This document shows positions 1 to 7,964 of a stretch of DNA of 13,474 bases, one piece after another. Source of the stretch: Nitrospina sp. GTDB taxonomy: Bacteria; Nitrospinota; Nitrospinia; Nitrospinales; VA-1. A program made the translations under genes and the position numbers. The stretch is from the NCBI GenBank assembly GCA_018647025.1, contig JABGTQ010000147.1, positions 1 through 13,474 of the forward strand, read 5' to 3'. Each line of letters opens with the position of its first letter. Positions within the stretch are counted from its first letter, which is position 1. The notes below the pieces were generated by a model that had not been told where the DNA came from, searched no databases, and was given only the letters and a program-made list of their open reading frames with translations.

Positions 1-820
1 AAGAAGCAAGAACTTGCACATCTAATGCTGCTATAATTTGTGGTATATCCTCTCTATGCCCAAGGAGGACTACTTTATCCTCTAAGCCTGCCACTCTAAC
101 TTTATCTTGTATTTCTTTAAAACCTGGACCGTCACCAACTATTACGAATCTAGCTTTAGGGATCTCTTTCAAGATAAAAGGAATCGCTTCAAGAAAATAG
201 TTATGCCCTTTCCAACCTCTTATGACTCCAATTTTACCCACAAGAAACTCGTCTACTTCAATCATTAATTCATCACGAATTTTTTCTCCAGAAACTCCTG
301 AGTTAAATTTACTTAGATCAACTCCGGCGGAAATAGAAATAACTTTTTTTGAATCAACACAGCGAATCTGCTTTACAACATCTGAAATCATATTCCCACT
401 AGTGAGAATTCGCTGAGGTATGTAGGAATATAAAAGATGATTTGGGAAATAGTCATTCACAGGCAAAGAAACATGCCGAGTGCGAATAACTGGGACGCCT
501 AAAAACTTCCCGGCTACACCACCTAACCAACTGTCAATAGAACTATGAGTATGGATGACATCAATATTATTCTTCGAGATATAACTATACAAGTTAATTA
601 AAACTTTAAGACTCAAGGCACTCTTCATTGGTATTGCGAGAAGCTGAAATCGTATGTTGGAAATAGATTTAGCGCGGGCCTCTAGAGGGCTACCAGAGCG
701 ACATACTAAGGAAACTCTATGCCCTCTTTCAAGAAGCAATTGGGTTTCCTGTAAAACCCTAATCTCCTGACCACCCCAACCTGCGGCAGCTTCTGTGTGA
801 AGTATATGAAGCAATTTCAA
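1..820 (-). CDS. GT4-family glycosyltransferase, 3' end cut by window edge
   Basis: This gene runs off the left edge; 273 codons are visible and the C-terminus is missing. It would transfer a sugar from a nucleotide donor to a surface glycan or LPS core in the cytoplasm. The N-terminal Rossmann domain begins KLLHILHTEAAAGWGGQE, with the glycine-rich loop of GT-B enzymes, followed by DVIHTHSSIDSWLGG near residue 100. The second domain opens after SAGVDLSKF and contains the donor-domain strand FVIVGDGPGFKEI and VVLLGHREDI. The window ends just before the expected E-x7-E donor-binding motif. The start is TTG at 820-818: an in-frame TGA lies four codons upstream (832-830), so no earlier start is possible. 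No Shine-Dalgarno is visible. It is last of four minus-strand genes, 119 bp after the GT9 gene. Family confident; sugar specificity unknown. Confidence 0.88.
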   Translation of the reverse strand, partial: MKLLHILHTEAAAGWGGQEIRVLQETQLLLERGHRVSLVCRSGSPLEARAKSISNIRFQLLAIPMKSALSLKVLINLYSYISKNNIDVIHTHSSIDSWLGGVAGKFLGVPVIRTRHVSLPVNDYFPNHLLYSYIPQRILTSGNMISDVVKQIRCVDSKKVISISAGVDLSKFNSGVSGEKIRDELMIEVDEFLVGKIGVIRGWKGHNYFLEAIPFILKEIPKARFVIVGDGPGFKEIQDKVRVAGLEDKVVLLGHREDIPQIIAALDVQVLAS

Positions 821-939
821 GGTAGGAACTCAAAACAAACTTAGTAAAAAATATTTAAGAGCAATGGGAATACAATCTACCATACCACTTTGAGCAAGTC
901 GAACTACAAAGCTATCTTTATCCTTAATATTTTAAAAAT

Positions 940-1839
940 TTAATTTAATTCTTTAAAAGCCTTGTAAACTTCATCTATCGAAATAGATTCTGGAGGATCA
1001 AAAGCATTATGCGAAACTACCTTGGCAAATGGAGAACGTGCGCCAGCACACTCGACTGGATATCCTAGATGAACAGATATCATCTTAACATCAAAACAAG
1101 AAGCAATATGTGTCAACCCATTATCCAAGCCAAGATAAAAGCTTGACCTACTGATAACCGCAGCTGAAGGCCCTAAAGGGTAACCTTTTAAAGGAATTGT
1201 TCCGTCATATTGGTTAGGATTGTCTTTAGATACCATCGTAATAATTTTAAAATTATAATTATCTCTGATTTTATGAATAAGGGATAGAAACCTTTCATAA
1301 GGCCATTCCTTCATGTTTTTTTTTGAACGAGTTTCCGGTGAAAGCACTAAAATTTTATCCTTTTCTGAAATTCCCAGTTCAAGAATTTTTTTATCCGCTT
1401 CATAAAAATCATTTTCATTTAAATGAAAAGTGGGTCTTTGCTGTTCCAAAACCACACCACATTTTTCAGCATAAATATCCATAAGATGTTTTTTTTGTTT
1501 CCACCAGTCCAAAGTCCCATTATCTAAGAGGAATACCAGGTCATGATCTTTATATTTCTGTCGGTAAATCTTTCTGCGGGCTCTCTTTTTCCAAGTATTG
1601 TAAAAAAAGGGAGTTTCAAAGTGGTCGATATTAGGATCATTTTTAATAGTATTAAAAAAAATACCATCTCCAACTCCAAAATTAATTTTAGCCGATGGAT
1701 ATCTCTTTTTTAAGGCTGCGACAGAAGGAGTTGCTAAAACTAAATCGCCTACACCACCGATCAATCCAATAAAAATCGATTTTGGGTTTGCACATAAATG
1801 GGGAAACCCCAACCATCTTTTTAGTAGCACAGGTATCAT
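940..1839 (-). CDS. GT9 heptosyltransferase-like protein (WaaF/WaaC type)
   Basis: The 299-residue product belongs to the ADP-heptose:LPS heptosyltransferase family, which adds heptose to the inner core of LPS on the cytoplasmic face. Visible family marks are GLIGGVGDLVLATPSVAALK (residues 25-44, the N-terminal loop), EWPYERF (178-184, start of the donor domain) and GLDNGLTHIAS (237-247), a variant of the usual GNDTGPMHLA donor-site motif, followed by VKMISVHLG. It is shorter than typical WaaF/WaaC (about 320-350). The ATG at 1837-1839 has no clear ribosome-binding site. The hldD gene lies 87 bp upstream in the same direction, which makes ADP-heptose the natural donor (inference). It could also be a GT9 enzyme with another sugar. 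Confidence 0.88.
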   Translation of the reverse strand: MIPVLLKRWLGFPHLCANPKSIFIGLIGGVGDLVLATPSVAALKKRYPSAKINFGVGDGIFFNTIKNDPNIDHFETPFFYNTWKKRARRKIYRQKYKDHDLVFLLDNGTLDWWKQKKHLMDIYAEKCGVVLEQQRPTFHLNENDFYEADKKILELGISEKDKILVLSPETRSKKNMKEWPYERFLSLIHKIRDNYNFKIITMVSKDNPNQYDGTIPLKGYPLGPSAAVISRSSFYLGLDNGLTHIASCFDVKMISVHLGYPVECAGARSPFAKVVSHNAFDPPESISIDEVYKAFKELN

Positions 1840-1926
1840 TATATAAATTTGAATTTTTCTTAGATCTAGAATAAAAAAAACTTTAAGAAATAATAATTTT
1901 TATTTGAATGTTTAAACCGTTACTGG

Positions 1927-2895
1927 TTAGCTCAGGCGTTTGTTAGAGTAGAGATAGTTTTGGATATAATCAGTGATTGCCACTTCCAATGAAGTTATCG
2001 GTTTAGAATATCCTGCATTTCGAATTTTATTTATTTTTGCGCAGGTTCGATATTGAAACTGGTCACGGATTGACACTGGCATATCGATATATTCAACAGC
2101 AACCTCTCTATCCATTGCTTTAAAAACAGCTTCTGAAAGATCATTCCAAGTTCGAGTTACTCCAGTACCAGCATTAAATATTCCACTAATTGTAGAGTGG
2201 TCTAGAAAAAAGAGTGTCATCTCGACAGCATCTTTAACATACAAAAAATCTCGCTCCTGATCGCCGTCAGCATAACTGGGGTTATAGGATTTGAACAAAC
2301 GAATCTTTCCGCTATCTAAGACCTGAAGGTAGCCTCTACGAACCATACTTTGCATTTCTTTTTTGTGATACTCACCGGGGCCAAAAACATTAAAAAACTT
2401 TAAGCCAACAATTTGATCAAGTGCTCCCTGCTGTTTTGCCCAAAGATCAAAGTTTTGCTTACTATGTCCGTATAAATTAAGGGGGCTTAAGGTTTCAAAG
2501 TCGACTTCATCAGAGAAGCCTTTTGAACCATTACCATAAGTAGCAGCGCTAGAAGCATAGATGAATCGAAGACCTTTATTAATAGCATAGGTTGCTAATA
2601 ATTTGGTGTAATCATAGTTATTCTTGGTTAGAAAGAGTTCGTCACTTTCAATAGTTGATGAACATCCTCCCATGTGAATAATTGCATCTACAGTCCACGG
2701 CAAGTTTGAGTTTATAATATAATTTAAAAAGCTCTCTTTACTCTCTAATGCATAATAATGAAGTGATGCAATATTTTTTTCTTTCTCTGGATGAGCTATC
2801 TCGTCCACTAAAATAATATCAATTATACCTCGTTTATTTAATGCCCAAATAACAGCACTTCCTATACATCCTGCCCCGCCTGTCACAACAATCAT
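1927..2895 (-). CDS. hldD: ADP-L-glycero-D-manno-heptose 6-epimerase
   Basis: HldD (RfaD) converts ADP-D-glycero-D-manno-heptose to the L-glycero form, the last step of heptose donor synthesis for LPS. The 322-residue length is close to the family norm of about 310-330. It is an extended short-chain dehydrogenase with NAD(P)-binding GGAGCIG (6-12), where a cysteine replaces the usual phenylalanine, an acidic D31 after the second strand, GGCSSTIESD (76-85), SSAATYG (115-121) and the catalytic Tyr142/Lys146 in YGHSK. The C-terminal substrate-binding half has KFFNVFGPGEYHK, RDFLYVKDAV and GIFNAGTG, all characteristic of HldD rather than GalE. The start is ATG with no clear Shine-Dalgarno. The 122-bp gap upstream could hold its own promoter, but I see no convincing one. 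It sits between two glycosyltransferase genes. Confidence 0.94.
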   Translation of the reverse strand: MIVVTGGAGCIGSAVIWALNKRGIIDIILVDEIAHPEKEKNIASLHYYALESKESFLNYIINSNLPWTVDAIIHMGGCSSTIESDELFLTKNNYDYTKLLATYAINKGLRFIYASSAATYGNGSKGFSDEVDFETLSPLNLYGHSKQNFDLWAKQQGALDQIVGLKFFNVFGPGEYHKKEMQSMVRRGYLQVLDSGKIRLFKSYNPSYADGDQERDFLYVKDAVEMTLFFLDHSTISGIFNAGTGVTRTWNDLSEAVFKAMDREVAVEYIDMPVSIRDQFQYRTCAKINKIRNAGYSKPITSLEVAITDYIQNYLYSNKRLS

Positions 2896-3017
2896 ATTTT
2901 TTTAACCGATATTAAATTTATATCACGCTAACAAATAAGCGACCTCCAAAAAACTAATAACTTTTAAAATATTTAATTAGCACATTGAGGCCTATTCAGT
3001 TGTAAAAATTATTTAAT

Positions 3018-4097
3018 TTAAGTTTTTATATTTAGATTTTTTTTAAAAAAACCAACTAACTGATCACAACTTTTATCCCAATTAAATTCAGATATTTTTT
3101 TACATCCATTTTTAGAAATTATTTCTAATAACTTTTTATCATCTAGCAATCGAATGATATTTTTATATAGACCCTCTATATTTCGTGGCGGTGAAACTAA
3201 TGCGGTTTCCTCATTAATAGCATAATCTAGGCAACCACCAGTGTCTGATGTTACCAATGCACATTGACAGGCCATTGCCTCCATTGAAGGTAAACCAAGG
3301 CCTTCATACCAACTCGGACACAGAAAGATATCACAAGATGTGTATATTTTTCGCAATCGATCTCGAGTTGGACTATAGTGATATTCAAATTCAAACCCTG
3401 CATTATCGAATAATGACCGAGGGTCATCCAATTTTTCCCCAAACACAACCAACTCAATTTCTCTTCCTTGATCTATGATTTTTTGTATTACCTTAATGCC
3501 TTCAGCATATCCTTTCCAATTATAATCGTGATGTAACATAGCAATACGAGGTATTGAGTTCCATTTTTTTTTCTCACAAAAAAATACTTTTTGGTCAACT
3601 GGCACAACTAACACGTCAGCTTTTTTTTTATGATTTTTAATTAGAGTTTTTTTAAGCCAAGTTGAACAGGTAAGCATTTCGCAAGAAAGGTCATACGTTT
3701 TAAGAGCTCGTTTTGGATTGCGAGTCCACAAACTTTCGTAATGCAAAATAAAGTAGAACAATGCTCCTTTTTTAAGTGGAAGTGTAGCGGCAAATTCAGC
3801 ATTCTGCCAAGCACTTGCTACTAAAATATCTGAATCGGGCAGAGAGCATTTTTTAGATTCTAGAAAAGTTTCGATGGGAAGGTTATTATCCATCCATTCA
3901 ATCGTCTCAGGAAGAAGGCTTTTCAATTCATGATTGCGCATGACCTGCTTTTCAATGAACTGATACCACTTTGGGGACTTGCGTGGGACCAAAACTCTTA
4001 CTTCGTGGCCTATTCTATTTAAACGATTAGCGTATTCCAAGAGTGCTTTTACTCCTCCGCTAAGTCGTATATGTGGTAAAAGAAAATTGATTTTCAT
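3018..4097 (-). CDS. GT4-family glycosyltransferase
   Basis: This 359-residue GT-B glycosyltransferase is the first gene of the minus-strand group. The N-terminal domain starts KINFLLPHIRLSGGVKALLE, with the SGG loop of GT4 enzymes. The donor domain contains HHDYNWKGYAEG (189-200, candidate phosphate-binding Lys195), VVFGEK (217-222) and PSWYEGLGLPSMEAMAC (261-277), which carries the E-x7-E pair Glu265/Glu273. It should transfer a sugar to a growing surface glycan in the cytoplasm; donor and acceptor cannot be told from sequence. The ATG at 4095-4097 has no Shine-Dalgarno. A divergent region of 241 bp separates it from the plus-strand fusion gene. The 3' end is very A/T-rich and encodes a lysine-rich tail. 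Confidence 0.9.
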   Translation of the reverse strand: MKINFLLPHIRLSGGVKALLEYANRLNRIGHEVRVLVPRKSPKWYQFIEKQVMRNHELKSLLPETIEWMDNNLPIETFLESKKCSLPDSDILVASAWQNAEFAATLPLKKGALFYFILHYESLWTRNPKRALKTYDLSCEMLTCSTWLKKTLIKNHKKKADVLVVPVDQKVFFCEKKKWNSIPRIAMLHHDYNWKGYAEGIKVIQKIIDQGREIELVVFGEKLDDPRSLFDNAGFEFEYHYSPTRDRLRKIYTSCDIFLCPSWYEGLGLPSMEAMACQCALVTSDTGGCLDYAINEETALVSPPRNIEGLYKNIIRLLDDKKLLEIISKNGCKKISEFNWDKSCDQLVGFFKKNLNIKT

Positions 4098-4259
4098 ATT
4101 CAGAAACCAATACTACTTACTCTTAGTATCCTAAGCTAGAAAAACACATAGTCTCTTAAGCTTTTAGAATTATTAAAAAAAAATCTAATCTTGATAATAT
4201 AGAAAGATATTTATTTAGCATTAAATAAAGGTATGGTTGATTTCAAGAAAACATTAGAA

Positions 4260-4295
4260 ATGTTATTTATAACATCAATTCTCACCTTTGTGAGA
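4260..4295. promoter_or_regulatory. pair of perfect palindromes in the divergent promoter region
   Basis: Two inverted repeats lie four bases apart between the divergent genes. The first is 4260-4275, ATGTTAT-TT-ATAACAT with 7-bp arms. The second is 4280-4295, TCTCAC-CTTT-GTGAGA with 6-bp arms. The second overlaps the -35 element of the candidate promoter for the plus-strand gene. They could be an operator, or hairpins in a transcript from the left; neither has a clean U-tract for an intrinsic terminator. Function is inferred from position only. Confidence 0.4.
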
Positions 4296-4315
4296 TAATT
4301 TAAAATTGATATAAC
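4288..4315 (+). promoter_or_regulatory. candidate sigma-70 promoter for the GT2-GT9 fusion gene
   Basis: TTGTGA at 4288-4293 and TATAAC at 4310-4315 are 16 bp apart, matching 4/6 and 5/6 of the consensus. A start near 4322 would give a very short leader before the GTG at 4339. In DNA this AT-rich such matches occur by chance, so support comes mainly from the position in a divergent intergenic region. Confidence 0.35.
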
Positions 4316-4338
4316 CTTATTAATTTCAGTTAATTATT

Positions 4339-6144
4339 GTGGAAAATTTATACTCAAAAAAACATCTCGCAGCAGTAGTTTCCTTTCAAGAACCTTTAGA
4401 TAAACTTCGCTCCTGCTTAAAAAGCCTTAGTAGCTGGGTACCAGAAGTTATAGTAGTTGTTAGAGATAATGAAAATTCTGCAAAACGAATTATCGAAGAA
4501 TTTAAAATGTCTATTTGCATTCATTCTGTTACTTCAACTTCTGCTCAATGGGAATGTGGTTTGGCTCAGACTAATTCCTCTTGGGTCTTACTGGTAAATT
4601 CTAATGAAATTATTACTGGTCAATTACGTAAATCAATCGTTGAAAAAACAAAAGTTTGTCTCGACAACCCATGTAAATTCGCCTTGTCGCCGACCATTAT
4701 TTTTCTTAAAAAAAGATTAAAATATTCACTCGACTGGCATGACTCCCAGCCATCATATTTGACTTATCTTTCAAAAAACGTATCCACGATCCAAACATTA
4801 AAAACAAATAATTTCTTATTTGAAGGTGAACTAATAAGACATAACGAAGACACTCTTGCTGATTGTACAAACGCCGTTATAAATAAAGCCAATAAACGGG
4901 CTGAATATTTGGGAAAAGTACTTACTAAGTCTAATGCCTACTTTCTTTTTGTTGCTGGTTTGGTTTCTTCCATGAAAATATTTACCCTGAATTTCTTTTT
5001 AAGAAAAGGATTTAAGGAAGGTTTTGAGGGAATTGTTTTTTCGGTATGTGATGCTCATGCAGAATTACTAGGCTACTTACGTTATTACGAGGCATATATT
5101 AAAGAGGGGGGAGGACTAAGAGACAATTTGTCATCTCTTAAGAAAATTCTTGTGATAAAACTACGTGATATTGGAGACAATATATTATGCACGCCGCTCA
5201 TTCATAACTTAAAATACCACCTACCGGAAACTTCTATTTCAGTTTTAACATGGTCTTACTCTCAAGCCGTATTTGAAAATAATCCTCACATTGATCAATT
5301 ATTTGGTCTTACAAAAGAAAACCCGCTTAAAGGCATCAAAAAAACTCTCAATCAAATCAATTTTGCTAACTTTGATTTAGTAATTAGCACCCATAGCGGA
5401 AGCGTTGCCTCTAACTTGTTATCAAAAATAAAAACTAAGTACCGTGTTAACAATTTCTATCAAGGTAGAAATAAATCTTATAATCTAATAACTCAAGAAT
5501 CTGATTATTATCGTTCCGCTATTGAAAGAGACCTTGATTGCCTGAGAACTTTAGGGCTTGAATCATTTGACATAAAAACAAAACTTTTTCTTACCGACAG
5601 TGAAATTCTTGCAGCAAAACATACTTTGATAGCTAAAGGCTTAAACCATAACAAAAAAAAGATCCTTGTACACCCTACAGCAGCAGTTTCAATTCGTGAG
5701 TGGCCTCTCACAAAATTCAATCAATTAATTATAAAGTTAAACCAAAGAAAAGATATTCAAATAGTTGTAATATGCACTGAATCTGAATATTCGAGAGTTA
5801 AAACTTTACTAGAGGACATACCTGATTTAATAATATTCTACCAAATTACAGTTCGTCAGATGATGGCAATCATCCATCAATGTGATCTTGTTATCGATAA
5901 TGATTCATCTCCTAGCCACATAGCAACAGCTCTGGGCATTCCAACAATTGTTTTATTTAGCCAAGCCATACTAGAAATATTCCGCCCGTACGATTATGAT
6001 AACGATCAACACTTTGTTTTCTACAATGATGTGGATTGCAGAGAATGTGGATTAACTTATTGCTCGAACCGCATATGTCTTGATTTTTCAGTAGATGAAG
6101 TCTTTTCTAAAGCTATAGAAATGCTTCCTTTATCTAATCACTAG
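4339..6144 (+). CDS. WaaE-like GT2 / GT9 heptosyltransferase fusion protein
   Basis: A 601-residue two-domain glycosyltransferase. Residues about 8-250 resemble WaaE/KdtX-type GT2 enzymes of the LPS core: a beta strand and VPEVIVVVRDNEN, then SSWVLLVNSNEIIT, and the family's C-terminal pattern NFFLRKGFKEGFEGIVF (218-234). Residues about 267-601 are a complete GT9 domain: ILVIKLRDIGDNILCTPL (270-287), HPTAAVSIREWP (445-456), DNDSSPSHIATALGIP (520-535), and the four-cysteine tail CRECGLTYCSNRIC (567-580) common in this family. In the GT2 half the DxDE motif reads N87-S-N89-E90, so both DxD aspartates are replaced and this half may be inactive. The start is GTG with no Shine-Dalgarno; an in-frame TAA upstream leaves no better choice. 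It likely adds heptose or a related sugar; the GT2 half may be structural. Confidence 0.87.
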   Translation: MENLYSKKHLAAVVSFQEPLDKLRSCLKSLSSWVPEVIVVVRDNENSAKRIIEEFKMSICIHSVTSTSAQWECGLAQTNSSWVLLVNSNEIITGQLRKSIVEKTKVCLDNPCKFALSPTIIFLKKRLKYSLDWHDSQPSYLTYLSKNVSTIQTLKTNNFLFEGELIRHNEDTLADCTNAVINKANKRAEYLGKVLTKSNAYFLFVAGLVSSMKIFTLNFFLRKGFKEGFEGIVFSVCDAHAELLGYLRYYEAYIKEGGGLRDNLSSLKKILVIKLRDIGDNILCTPLIHNLKYHLPETSISVLTWSYSQAVFENNPHIDQLFGLTKENPLKGIKKTLNQINFANFDLVISTHSGSVASNLLSKIKTKYRVNNFYQGRNKSYNLITQESDYYRSAIERDLDCLRTLGLESFDIKTKLFLTDSEILAAKHTLIAKGLNHNKKKILVHPTAAVSIREWPLTKFNQLIIKLNQRKDIQIVVICTESEYSRVKTLLEDIPDLIIFYQITVRQMMAIIHQCDLVIDNDSSPSHIATALGIPTIVLFSQAILEIFRPYDYDNDQHFVFYNDVDCRECGLTYCSNRICLDFSVDEVFSKAIEMLPLSNH

Positions 6145-6154
6145 GGATTAGATA
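6131..6154 (+). terminator. hairpin spanning the stop codon, possible weak terminator
   Basis: TATCTAATC (6131-6139) and GATTAGATA (6146-6154) form a perfect 9-bp stem with a 6-base loop. The fusion gene's TAG stop (6142-6144) lies at the loop/stem edge. The stem is AT-rich and the T-rich stretch after it is interrupted, so termination efficiency is doubtful. It could instead stabilise the mRNA 3' end. Confidence 0.35.
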
Positions 6155-6256
6155 GTTTATATTAAATTTTTAACAACATAAATTAGAGCAAACTTAATGA
6201 TTTAAATTACTTTAAAGATTCATGTTGGGCTGATCAATTGCTATAATCTTATCGAC

Positions 6257-6463
6257 TTGATAATATTTCGTGTAGAAAAAATTATCTCTATATTGCCTCT
6301 CATTTTTTTACTCTTTATCTCTATTAATAATTTTTTTTGGATTACAGTACCTCTTATTAGATATGGCTATTTCAAGACAATTTCTTTATTAATCAGTAAG
6401 AATCCATTATCGGAAACGTGCTACAAAATTTTATTTAAGGTATTTAAATCATGTTTAATTTAA
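6257..6463 (+). CDS. possible small membrane protein of 68 residues
   Basis: I do not recognise this ORF. It starts with TTG and encodes one long hydrophobic segment (about residues 9-34), then a basic tail with two cysteines, SETCYKILFKVFKSCLI. It overlaps the start of the radical SAM gene by 13 bases, so translation could be coupled. A perfect TATAAT at 6242-6247 lies just upstream, with only a poor -35 match. Against it: no ribosome-binding site, a non-ATG start, and the fact that T-rich non-coding DNA readily yields hydrophobic translations. The rest of 6145-6450 shows no other coding signal. Confidence 0.25.
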   Translation: MIIFRVEKIISILPLIFLLFISINNFFWITVPLIRYGYFKTISLLISKNPLSETCYKILFKVFKSCLI

Positions 6464-7446
6464 ACCAGAGTATCAATCGAATTTTCATCAAACTCAGCTA
6501 CCGCTTTGGTTTTTCTAAACTTTTATCCATGCCCAAAATGCTGGCCCTTGACCCGACCAACCTTTGCGACCTTAAATGTCCTTTATGTCCAACAGGACTC
6601 CGAGATAAAACAATAGAGCGCGGATCAATTAAGCTAGAACAATTTAAAACAATAATTGATCGCTTAGCAAAGCACCTCCAGTCCATAAATCTTTATAGCT
6701 GGGGAGAACCTCTTCTACATAAATCCTTAGTAGACATGATCCGCCACACTGCAATAAGCCATAAAATACGAACTATTACTAGTGTTCATCTCGGTAATTT
6801 AAGCGACGAACAGGTTGAAGGGCTTGCGACATCAAGATTGGATAAGCTTATTGTATCTGTAGATGGGGCAACGCAAGAGGTTTACGAAAAATACCGTGTG
6901 GGAGGAAATATTGAAAAGGTTTTCACCAATATGAGGCGCCTCATGGAGGCAAAAAAACGACATAATTCCAACCTAAATATCGTCTGGAATTTTCTAGTTA
7001 TGAAGCAAAATGAACATCAAATGGACATGGCTCGAGATCTTGCAAAGGAAATTGGTGTTGATATAACTTTTAGCATTATGAGAACTAATCTCAAGGATGA
7101 TATTCTTGGAAAGGTCGAAGACAATATCAAAAATGATTCTGAATGGATTCCCGAAAATGCAGACTTCAACCCTTATGATTTGGAACAAAAAAAACAAAAA
7201 AATCCCATTAAATTTTGTAAAAGACCCTGGATGGAAACATTTATTAACTGGAATGGTGATGTCTTTCCTTGTGGGTGCGTAGCAACTGAAAGCAAATATG
7301 CTATGGGAAATGCATTTGAAACCGATTTTAAAGACATATGGAATGGGGAGAAATACATTGCTGCTCGAAAAGAACTTTTAGACCAACCTAATGATATTGA
7401 AACTATTTGCCACCTTTGCAAAGCAAATGGTTATTACACACCATAA
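6451..7446 (+). CDS. radical SAM protein with SPASM domain
   Basis: This 331-residue enzyme should bind a catalytic [4Fe-4S] cluster and S-adenosylmethionine and generate a 5'-deoxyadenosyl radical. The cluster motif is C39-x3-C43-x2-C46 in DPTNLCDLKCPLCPTG. LYSWGEPLLH (81-90) supplies the GE motif and VSVDGATQEVYEKYR (135-149) is typical of the radical SAM/SPASM group. The C-terminal SPASM region has C256, W267-N-G-D, C274/C276 and the final pair C320/C323, which would hold an auxiliary cluster. AAGG ten bases before the ATG is a plausible ribosome-binding site. Homologues occur in surface-polysaccharide clusters and others act on peptides; the substrate here is unknown. It was once followed by a methyltransferase gene (now broken). 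Part of a related copy survives at 11358-11548. Confidence 0.9.
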   Translation: MFNLNQSINRIFIKLSYRFGFSKLLSMPKMLALDPTNLCDLKCPLCPTGLRDKTIERGSIKLEQFKTIIDRLAKHLQSINLYSWGEPLLHKSLVDMIRHTAISHKIRTITSVHLGNLSDEQVEGLATSRLDKLIVSVDGATQEVYEKYRVGGNIEKVFTNMRRLMEAKKRHNSNLNIVWNFLVMKQNEHQMDMARDLAKEIGVDITFSIMRTNLKDDILGKVEDNIKNDSEWIPENADFNPYDLEQKKQKNPIKFCKRPWMETFINWNGDVFPCGCVATESKYAMGNAFETDFKDIWNGEKYIAARKELLDQPNDIETICHLCKANGYYTP

Positions 7447-7475
7447 CTTTAAGCCATCATTAACCTAAGAGATGA

Positions 7476-7964
7476 TTTTGTTTTAAAATTTTATTTACCT
7501 TTGGGACAAATGTCTATGGAAGAGATACTATTCCCTTTATAAAACGATTCAATATATCACCAGAGACACACCACTTGTTGATATTATTTGGTTTGGTGTT
7601 TGGAGGTGGTAGTTCTATCCTAGCTGCTCTAACTCTAATTAAAAATCAACAAACATATAGAAAGTAAATGTTTTAAGTCACAATTCCAAATATGGTCCCA
7701 CAACAAATTCCTTTGCTACGTTTTTACACAGATCTAATGCAACCTACCAAGAACTAATTTATCTTTACCCAAAGATAACTTCACAAGGTGTAATTATAAT
7801 TTATGATTGTGTGCATTCCAAAGGTTCTCAAGTTAAGTCGAATTGCAATTGAAGTTGATGGTTTGTCTTTCCCGGCAATTGCAGCTCTCGCCACACATTA
7901 CAAAGTTGAATATAAGCTTGTTCATAGAAAAATCAGAACATATCTATTTTGGAATGATCAATGA
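7476..7964 (+). pseudogene. degraded TylF/MycF-type O-methyltransferase
   Basis: Three overlapping reading frames together spell a broken S-adenosylmethionine-dependent O-methyltransferase of the TylF (macrocin O-methyltransferase) family. Frame one (7476-7667) includes FGLVFGGGSSILAALTLIKN, matching the family's ECGVWxGGSS-type SAM-binding region. Frame two (7664-7852) includes ATYQELIYLYPKITSQGVII, matching the ESTYxEL-LYPKL-GGVIIIDDY region, though the acidic metal-binding residues are lost. Frame three (7803-7964) includes SRIAIEVDG and YKLVHRKIRTYLFW, matching the C-terminal end. Two frameshifts, no start codon at the left end, and a shortage of roughly 80-90 residues between blocks one and two show it is dead. 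The tail overlaps the convergent membrane-protein gene by 32 bases. The original would probably have methylated a sugar hydroxyl. Family is from remembered motifs, not a search. Confidence 0.72.

Noticed and set aside
222..416. 64-codon plus-strand ORF near the left end
   Set aside because: It lies antisense inside the partial GT4 gene, whose frame carries clear family motifs.
830..931. 34-codon open frame on the minus strand just before the GT4 start, with a coding-like look (FVVRLAQSGMVDCIPIALKY)
   Set aside because: It has no early start codon and is bounded by stops. It is in frame with the GT4 but separated from it by TGA, and I recognise no family. Length is within chance.
1316..1324. 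Poly-T tract of nine within the GT9 gene as a possible phase-variation site
   Set aside because: Runs of this length are frequent across this AT-rich window and the frame is intact. Nothing ties this one to switching.
6994..7421. Several 60-80 codon ORFs on the opposite strand or in another frame within the radical SAM gene
   Set aside because: Shadows of the confirmed radical SAM/SPASM coding frame; no motifs of their own.
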